51,023 bases of DNA from positions 1 to 51,023 of the IMG/VR virus record IMGVR_UViG_3300028388_002510. One strand, written 5' to 3'. This DNA comes from a virus. The translations under genes were made by a program, and so were the position numbers. Under the pieces are notes generated by a model, which worked only from the letters and a program-made list of their open reading frames with translations, was not told the origin of the DNA and ran no database searches. Every line of letters starts with the position of its first letter. Position 1 is the stretch's first letter. This document shows positions 38,252 to 42,967 of this stretch, piece by piece.

Positions 38252-39676
38252 TTACGCGGCGAGCGCCACGTTGATGCCGGAAACTTGCGTGAACCGGCGA
38301 ACTTCATCCTCGGACCAGTCGATGAAGTAGACAGCCTTCGCCTTCTCCACGTCCCAGACCTTCGCCGCGATCAACTTCGTGGCGTCCACGAGGAACCGTG
38401 TCGACATCACGCGTTGCACTGCCATGTTGTCGACGATGAACGTCCGCACGCGGCGTCCGAACTCCAGCAGAACCGGATCAACGATCGCCTCCTCCAACTC
38501 GTCGGAGTAGGTCATCTGCACGGTTCCCGCTTGGAAGCGGTTCCGCGTCGATCCGTCGAGTTGGTTCCGGCCGGTGTAGATCACATCGCCGACCGAATTG
38601 CCCAGCGTGTTCGCCGACGCGACGCACACGAAGTTCTCATGCCGAACCGCCACGGGATTGTCGTGACGTTGCGGCACGGAAAACCGATCGTTTGCGAGCG
38701 CCTCGTTCACGAGGAGCAGGATGTTCGGGTCAGCCGCGTCGAGTTCATCGAAGAAGAAGATGCCGCCGTTCTCGTACGCAGTGACGAAGGACGACGCCAC
38801 GTACTCGAAACGACCGGAATCGCCGATCGGAAGGAGCCAGCCCTGAAGGATTGACTCACTCATACCGGCGGTGCATGACACGAAGTGATAAGGCAGGTCG
38901 AGGACGTCCGCCGCTTGATTCACGAGGAACGACTTGCCACAGCCCATCGGGCCCTGAAGTAGCACGTTCATCCGGAGCCGAACGAGGTTGAGAACCTCTT
39001 CGAGCTTCGGATGTGCGGTGCCTTTCACAGCCTTCGGCTTCTTGCCCAGACCCTTGACCGTGATGGTCGCGGGACCTGCACTCGACTTTGCCTTAGCGGC
39101 AAGCTCAGCGATCTCCTCGATCCGCTCATGGAGCTTCTCGAAAGAACCGCCGAGCGAACGGAGCGCGGGCTCGACTACCTCGAACGCTTGTTCGCGGTAC
39201 TTGGCCAGCACTTCTTGCTCCGTGAGGTCGACGTCCTTGGCGATGCGGCGGATGAGGTCTTCAATCTCCTCTTCGCCTTCGCCTTCTCCGTCGCCTTCTC
39301 CGTCGCCTTCGCTCTCGCCTTCGCTCTCGCCGGCGGCGGCATCTGCCGCCGATTCGAGAGCAGCAACGAGAGGATCACCGGCTTCTGGCTTCGGCTTCGG
39401 TTCCGGCGGAGGCGTCGAGGCCGACTCTTCGCCGGAACCGTCGATGTCGTCGCCATCATCGAGGTCCGCCGCCATCGAAGCGGCGTCCCAGCCCTGACGC
39501 TTCTCCATCTCGAACAGGACTTTCATCTTGTCCGGGTGAGAAGCGAGCGCGAGGGCCCAGAAGCGTTTGCTCTTGCCAGCCGGGTTGACGGGGCAGTTGG
39601 TTGCCTTGTGCACGATCTTGATCGTGCCGAGGTCCACCTCGTCGAAGTACCGGGCCAGCTCAGTTGCATTGATCAT
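38252..39676 (-). CDS. MoxR/CobS-type AAA+ ATPase
   Basis: 474 residues. Residues 1-60 form a small N-terminal domain; about 75-145 is low-complexity (AAAGESEGESEGDGEGDGEG). The AAA core has Walker A LLQGPMGCGKSFLVNQ near 240, Walker B GGIFFFDELDAADPN near 305, sensor FVCVASANTLGN near 350 and an arginine finger region GSTRNRFQAGT. This is the CbbQ/NirQ/CobS type, ATP-driven remodelers that usually work with a vWA-domain partner. The next gene may be that partner. In phages the client is unknown; DNA or host-enzyme remodelling is likely. Confidence 0.88.
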   Translation of the reverse strand: MINATELARYFDEVDLGTIKIVHKATNCPVNPAGKSKRFWALALASHPDKMKVLFEMEKRQGWDAASMAADLDDGDDIDGSGEESASTPPPEPKPKPEAGDPLVAALESAADAAAGESEGESEGDGEGDGEGEGEEEIEDLIRRIAKDVDLTEQEVLAKYREQAFEVVEPALRSLGGSFEKLHERIEEIAELAAKAKSSAGPATITVKGLGKKPKAVKGTAHPKLEEVLNLVRLRMNVLLQGPMGCGKSFLVNQAADVLDLPYHFVSCTAGMSESILQGWLLPIGDSGRFEYVASSFVTAYENGGIFFFDELDAADPNILLLVNEALANDRFSVPQRHDNPVAVRHENFVCVASANTLGNSVGDVIYTGRNQLDGSTRNRFQAGTVQMTYSDELEEAIVDPVLLEFGRRVRTFIVDNMAVQRVMSTRFLVDATKLIAAKVWDVEKAKAVYFIDWSEDEVRRFTQVSGINVALAA

Positions 39677-39717
39677 CTTGATTTACCTTTCTGGATTAGA
39701 GTGTGGTGCAGAGACTT

Positions 39718-39777
39718 CCTGCTACCGCGCCTCCCGGCGGGGTTTCGGTGAGTAGTCAGCTCACCTCATCAGGCAGG
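39718..39777 (-). ncRNA. Type I hammerhead ribozyme, copy F
   Basis: Stem I CCUGC/GCAGG, core CUGAUGA, stem II GGUGAG/CUCACC with loop CUGACUA, GAAA, stem III CCCCGCC/GGCGCGG with one C-C mismatch, then UA. Stems I and II differ from the common versions but pair. Cleavage predicted after GUA, between 39723 and 39722. The upstream stop TGA forms part of the core. The released end folds GCAG/CUGC. Confidence 0.9.
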
Positions 39778-40221
39778 GGTTTTCAGGTACTTGATTTCGG
39801 AACGGAGGACATGGCGCACGCACATCATGAGCGCGTCCGCGCTCCCGTACGCCTCCGCCGGAATCTTCGAACGAACTTCGATGAACAGCTCTTCAAGCTC
39901 TTGATCCTCGGCGCCTTCCCAGTCTTCGGCGACGCCCTCCGGCCATCCGAGCGCGTCGTAATCGTTCGACGCATCGAAGAACAGCTCCCGGAAGGTCTGG
40001 TACGCCTCCTCTTCGAGGTGGATGTTCGCGCCGTCGATCTGAGCGTCGATCGACGGGCAACCGCACGGTGTGTGCGCGTCGAGTTCAGCCGAGATCTCCG
40101 CCGAGCGGTGTATCGTCGCGTTCATCGCCAGAACGGCGGCGAACGCGTCGCGGTACGTCGTGACGTGGCCGTTGTCGCTCTTGAGGAGGGCGACGAGGCC
40201 AGCGAGATTGATCTGAGTCAT
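39769..40221 (-). CDS. Unknown acidic protein
   Basis: 150 residues, acidic. N-terminal helical segment (GLVALLKSDNGHVTTYRDAFAAVLAMNA), then CGCPSIDAQIDGANIHLEEEAYQTFRELFFD and an acidic helix (EDWEGAEDQELEELFIEVRSK). No family recognised. AAGGTAAACAACC precedes ATG at 40221, which is 37 bases downstream of the predicted cleavage in copy G. Its last codons enter ribozyme F. Confidence 0.65.
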   Translation of the reverse strand: MTQINLAGLVALLKSDNGHVTTYRDAFAAVLAMNATIHRSAEISAELDAHTPCGCPSIDAQIDGANIHLEEEAYQTFRELFFDASNDYDALGWPEGVAEDWEGAEDQELEELFIEVRSKIPAEAYGSADALMMCVRHVLRSEIKYLKTPA

Positions 40222-40253
40222 GGTTGTTTACCTTTAGAGTGGAGTGGGGACTT

Positions 40254-40313
40254 CCCACTACCCCGCCGGGAGGCGGGGTTTCGACAAGTAGTCAACTCGT
40301 CTCGTCAGGTGGG
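40254..40313 (-). ncRNA. Type I hammerhead ribozyme, copy G
   Basis: Stem I CCCAC/GUGGG, core CUGACGA, stem II GACGAG/CUUGUC (one G-U pair) with loop UUGACUA, GAAA, perfect stem III CCCCGCC/GGCGGGG with loop UCCC, then UA. Cleavage predicted between 40259 and 40258. The TAA of the first gene of the operon lies just before stem I. Post-cleavage hairpin GUGGG/CCCAC. Confidence 0.9.
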
Positions 40314-40314
40314 G

Positions 40315-40512
40315 TTACACAGCCTTGCAGGCGTCGAGAAAGCGATCTCGATCGAAGCGCGGATTCTCGTCCGCGAACTCGTGAGCGAGGTTCTCCGCTA
40401 GCGCGTCCAACGCGCCGAGCGCCTCTTCGCTTTCGCGGGTCGTCACGTACGCGTGGCGCGTGTCGGCGATTGCGTCGGCGATCATCTGGAAATGCTTTTT
40501 GGTCATGCTCAT
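40315..40512 (-). CDS. Small conserved-looking phage protein, first gene of the ribozyme operon
   Basis: 65 residues from ATG at 40512 with AAAGGAAG upstream. The sequence MTKKHFQMIADAIADTR ... and NPRFDRDRFLDAC has the look of a widespread short phage protein (KKHFxxIAxxI ... NPxFDxxRFxxAC) of unknown function. It starts the operon behind the structured leader and ends in front of ribozyme G. Confidence 0.75.
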   Translation of the reverse strand: MSMTKKHFQMIADAIADTRHAYVTTRESEEALGALDALAENLAHEFADENPRFDRDRFLDACKAV

Positions 40513-40529
40513 CAGCGTCTTCCTTTTGT

Positions 40530-40640
40530 GATTAGAGTCGAAGCGGTGGCCGCTTCTGTATGGAACCGATCTGCACCGGGCCCATACAGAAACGGCCGGA
40601 CCCCCGAAGGAACCCAGCCGTCCTGTCTTGCACTCTAATC
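40530..40640 (-). promoter_or_regulatory. Structured leader RNA with alternative folds
   Basis: On the minus strand a nine-base pairing GATTAGAGT/ACTCTAATC (40632-40640 with 40530-40538) encloses three hairpins. P2 (40592-40621) has 13 pairs and a UUCG loop and is followed by TTTCTGT, like a terminator. P3 (40554-40591) pairs TTCTGTATGG with CCATACAGAA. P4 (40540-40556) pairs GAAGCGG with CCGCTTC. An extended P3 using GGCCG...CGGCC would break P2 and P4, so two exclusive folds exist. This is an attenuator- or riboswitch-like design; no known class recognised. Confidence 0.6.
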
Positions 40641-40659
40641 CACTCTAGGTGTTCGGTTA

Positions 40660-41500
40660 CTCGTCAGGCTTTTGCATTCCTAACAGCCCCTTTGAGGCGC
40701 GCGGTCCGCGAGACTATGCGGGCCGGGCTAATCGCCGGGCGAGTGCGAATTCTGCCCATTGGTGGGCAGGTCCCCAGTGCTAGGCCCCTCTCGGGGTCGG
40801 TTCCGTCGGCACCTTGTTGGCTCACCAGCGCCCTTGCGCCGCCTCCCGAAGGAGGAGGGGTCCCGGTCCGCACCGTATGCGACCCCTGTCAGGGTTCCGC
40901 GCGCTCTATGCGCGGTTCTGGCTTTCTCCCTGCGTCGGTTCTGTCGGCCGTCCGCGCCGTCCCCGTGTGGTGGGGTCTCCCTTGCCAGTCTTCGCCCTAG
41001 CGCGCGTCCCTCGGAGGGGTCCGGTCCCCCGTGGCATAGGGTTCCGGTAGTGCACGGGATGGGACCGTGCGGCGCGCTAGGGCGGCAGTGACCGGGCGAC
41101 CGTGTGGCCTTCCTCGTCATCCCTTGCAGGACCCGGAGCCGACCCCGTGCGGGCTCGACTACGTCGAGCATAGCACATCTGGTGCATCATGTGCACCTCG
41201 GATCGGGGCCCGCGTTGCACACCGTGCACCGGATGTCAAGCGATACCGGAAGGGCCCTTGATCTGGGTGGTAGGAACAATTGTCCTATTCTGAGAGGCCC
41301 GCAGTGGCCTTCTGAGCGGCGATCGGCCCGACTAGGGCCATGGTAGCGGGTGGGGGGAGATCGTGGCAGGAGCGGCCACGTGGGCGGCGAGGGACGAAAA
41401 AGGGGCCCGCGCCCTCCGGAGGAGGAGGGGAGGAGGGGAGTCACTCCGGAGGACACGAAGCGGGCCCAAGCCACCGCACCACTCTCAAGCTGGGCCGGGA
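40660..41500 (-). other. Hairpin-rich non-coding region upstream of the ribozyme operon
   Basis: No convincing gene in about 840 bases. On the minus strand many short hairpins follow each other, such as CUGCCCA/UGGGCAG near 40757, CCCC-GAGA-GGGG near 40792, CCUCC/GGAGG near 40850, CCGCGC/GCGCGG near 40905 and GCTCGAC/GTCGAGC at 41153-41169. Variants of CGGAACC and GACCGG-ACCCC recur. A long structured untranslated leader, an origin or a non-coding RNA are possible. A palindrome-like site around CAATTG lies at 41272-41288. Confidence 0.5.
41167..41195 (-). promoter_or_regulatory. Candidate promoter with overlapping operator
   Basis: On the minus strand TGCACA - 17 bases - TATGCT, the -10 box preceded by TG (TGC-TATGCT, extended -10). 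The -35 part and spacer lie in an inverted repeat GGTGCA-catga-TGCACC, and further TGCAC half-sites follow at 41213-41229. It points towards the ribozyme operon, about 650 bases before its first gene. A regulator binding GTGCAC-type sites is inferred. Confidence 0.4.
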
Positions 41501-41550
41501 GAGCGACCCAGAGCGCCAGTGTACACGAGTCCCGCTTGATCTTCACGGTG

Positions 41551-41652
41551 GGCTGGTGTACTCGCACGCCCGCGTACGTGCACGTACGCGAAGACTTCCC
41601 GTTCTGGCGACGCACGGAAAATCTCGTGCACGCACCCCTAGTGAAGGGGGGC
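41551..41652 (-). repeat. Intergenic repeat R1, copy 2
   Basis: Similar over about 100 bases to 18690-18801 in the TerS-TerL gap: hairpin CCCCnTTnACTAGGGGTGCGT, GAACGGGAA, GTGCACGTACGCGGGCGTGC, then AGTACACCAGCC. Here it lies after the tail/lysis operon and shortly downstream of R2 copy 2. Confidence 0.75.
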
Positions 41653-41696
41653 TGGGTATAACCAGACGGAATAAAAATCGCCATTCCTATTCTTGG

Positions 41697-41727
41697 ACCC
41701 AGATGGGAAAAACCATCGCGCGTGCGT
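41697..41727 (-). repeat. Intergenic repeat R2, copy 2
   Basis: Identical over 31 bases to 20892-20922, same orientation, again following the last gene of an operon (stop at 41811). Downstream on the minus strand the sequence becomes AT-rich (GGCGATTTTTATTCCG). Confidence 0.8.
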
Positions 41728-41773
41728 GAGGAGCGCGCGGGCGCGCGGTGGCAAATCGAAATGGAAGGCGCAA

Positions 41774-41791
41774 GCCCCCAAAAATGGAGGC
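41774..41791 (-). terminator. Weak terminator after the tail/lysis operon
   Basis: On the minus strand GCCUCC-AUUUUU-GGGGGC forms a six-base-pair stem, 20 bases after the last late gene, with only UUGCGCC following. A second copy of CTCCATTTTT lies at 41802-41811 just upstream. It may mark the end of the late transcript. Confidence 0.4.
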
Positions 41792-41810
41792 TGCGTGGAG
41801 AAAAATGGAG

Positions 41811-42188
41811 CTAAACTGCGGGGTACTCGTTCACCTGAACGGCTAGGTGCATGTCGCCGGGCGCAAGGCCGGCCACCGCGGTGGAGTCACCGGTGCCGTC
41901 GATGAGGTGCAGAGTGGCGCTGTAGACGCCTCCCTCGACCCCCTGCGAGAGCAGATAGGGCCCCAGATCGAAGGTGATCGCCCCGGTGGCGTTCACCCAC
42001 GAGATCGTGCCGGGATTCGCCGTGCTGTCTACCGTGGCGACGAGGTCCTCGCCCCGGTAGAGCCGCAGGATCACCTGAGCGACGTTTGTGAGGTCGAGGG
42101 GAGCGGGCGAGCTGGCCGGCGTCGCCCGTGTGGTGACCCCGACCACGAACGTGTTGTCGTGGCCGAGGTAGACCAGCTCCGTGATCAT
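41811..42188 (-). CDS. Tail-associated beta-sandwich-like protein
   Basis: 125 residues, beta-rich: FVVGVTTRATPASSPAPLDLTNVAQVILRLYRGEDLVATVDS and VYSATLHLIDGTGDS recall the N-terminal type of baseplate upper proteins (a 'linker' domain of phage fibres). ATG at 42188 overlaps the preceding stop (TGATG). Last gene of the late operon. Virion-associated role inferred from fold style and context. Confidence 0.65.
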   Translation of the reverse strand: MITELVYLGHDNTFVVGVTTRATPASSPAPLDLTNVAQVILRLYRGEDLVATVDSTANPGTISWVNATGAITFDLGPYLLSQGVEGGVYSATLHLIDGTGDSTAVAGLAPGDMHLAVQVNEYPAV

Positions 42189-42391
42189 CAGACGGCGACC
42201 ACGTGCCCGAGTTCTATGAGGCGGCTTGCCTGCCAGTCCGGCAGATCGGCCTCCTCGTCACGGGCCAGCTCCGTGATCTCCCTCGTGAGTTCCGGCTTGC
42301 CGGACTTGGGGTCGATGACAGGAGCGCCGTTCTCGTCGGTGACCATGACGTAGTTCGGATCGCGCAGTCTCGTGAGTGCTCGCACGCGCAT
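42188..42391 (-). CDS. Small unknown protein of the tail operon
   Basis: 67 residues: basic N-terminus MRVRALTRLRDPNYVMV, then DENGAPVIDPKSGKPELTREI and a helical acidic end (ARDEEADLPDWQASRLIELGHVVAV). No family recognised. Coupled by overlap to the following gene. Confidence 0.65.
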   Translation of the reverse strand: MRVRALTRLRDPNYVMVTDENGAPVIDPKSGKPELTREITELARDEEADLPDWQASRLIELGHVVAV

Positions 42392-42403
42392 ATCAGCTTC
42401 TCC

Positions 42404-42967
42404 TTACGGTGCCTGATCGAGAGAAAGAGTCACGGTCACGGTGAGCGTGTCGCCCGTGTCCGCGTTCCGGTCGAGCTGGGTGAAGTCCCCGATGGACATC
42501 AGCACGCCGGTCGTGCCGCCCTTGGTGCTGTCGGTCGTAATGAACGCCCCGCCGATGACCTGCGAGTCGGCGTTGATCGTGAAGACCGCCTCGTTCCCGA
42601 CGTTGGTGCGGGACTGGCCGGAGGCTGCACCGAGCGTGCACGCCGGGCGCGTCGCTTCCGTGTAGGCCGTGATCTCCACCCACCCGGCGTGCGAGGCCAT
42701 CGTGTCGGTCGCAGCCTGCGTCGGCGTGCCGTCCGCGAGGCCGACGTAGAGCGAGAGCGCGGCGCTCGTGAGGGAGTCGAGGAACTGGTCGAGGCCCACG
42801 TCGGGCACGAGGTTGTGGAAGGTCTCGTGCCACTTCTCCTCGCCGTCAGCACTTGCGCACCGCACGTCGTACTGGAAACCGAGGCGCATGGTCTGGTGGC
42901 CGTTGACCGCGAACGCTGCGCGTGCGGCCTTCACCGACTCGGCGCTGAGCTTGATTGGTTCGTTCAT
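42404..42967 (-). CDS. Tail-associated protein (Gly/Thr-rich beta type)
   Basis: 187 residues. KWHETFHNLVPDVGLDQFLDSLT followed by LSLYVGLADGTPTQAATDTM is a pattern seen in many phage proteins near tail fibres ('N-x-V-x-x-x-G-L ... y-V-G-L'). The second half is Thr/Ser-rich beta (GGAFITTDSTKGGTTGVLMSIGD). ATG at 42967 overlaps the stop of the fibre gene. Likely virion protein or fibre accessory factor. Confidence 0.65.
   Translation of the reverse strand: MNEPIKLSAESVKAARAAFAVNGHQTMRLGFQYDVRCASADGEEKWHETFHNLVPDVGLDQFLDSLTSAALSLYVGLADGTPTQAATDTMASHAGWVEITAYTEATRPACTLGAASGQSRTNVGNEAVFTINADSQVIGGAFITTDSTKGGTTGVLMSIGDFTQLDRNADTGDTLTVTVTLSLDQAP

Noticed and set aside
34600-40330. Regularly spaced repeats as a CRISPR array
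   Set aside because: The repeats are separated by 0.4-1.5 kb of coding sequence, have internal covariation and lie in gene gaps; no spacer structure exists.
40655-40668. An eighth hammerhead core (CUGACGAG)
   Set aside because: The core is followed by UAACCGAAC, which lacks a stem II and the GAAA (GAAC instead), and no stem I partner is seen. It could be a decayed remnant but cannot be called a ribozyme.
41187-41684. Minus-strand open frame of 165 codons in the gap before the ribozyme operon
   Set aside because: Overlaps repeat R1 and hairpins, Pro/Ser/Arg-rich composition, and no ribosome binding site. Likewise the frames at 40728-41171 and 41340-41729.
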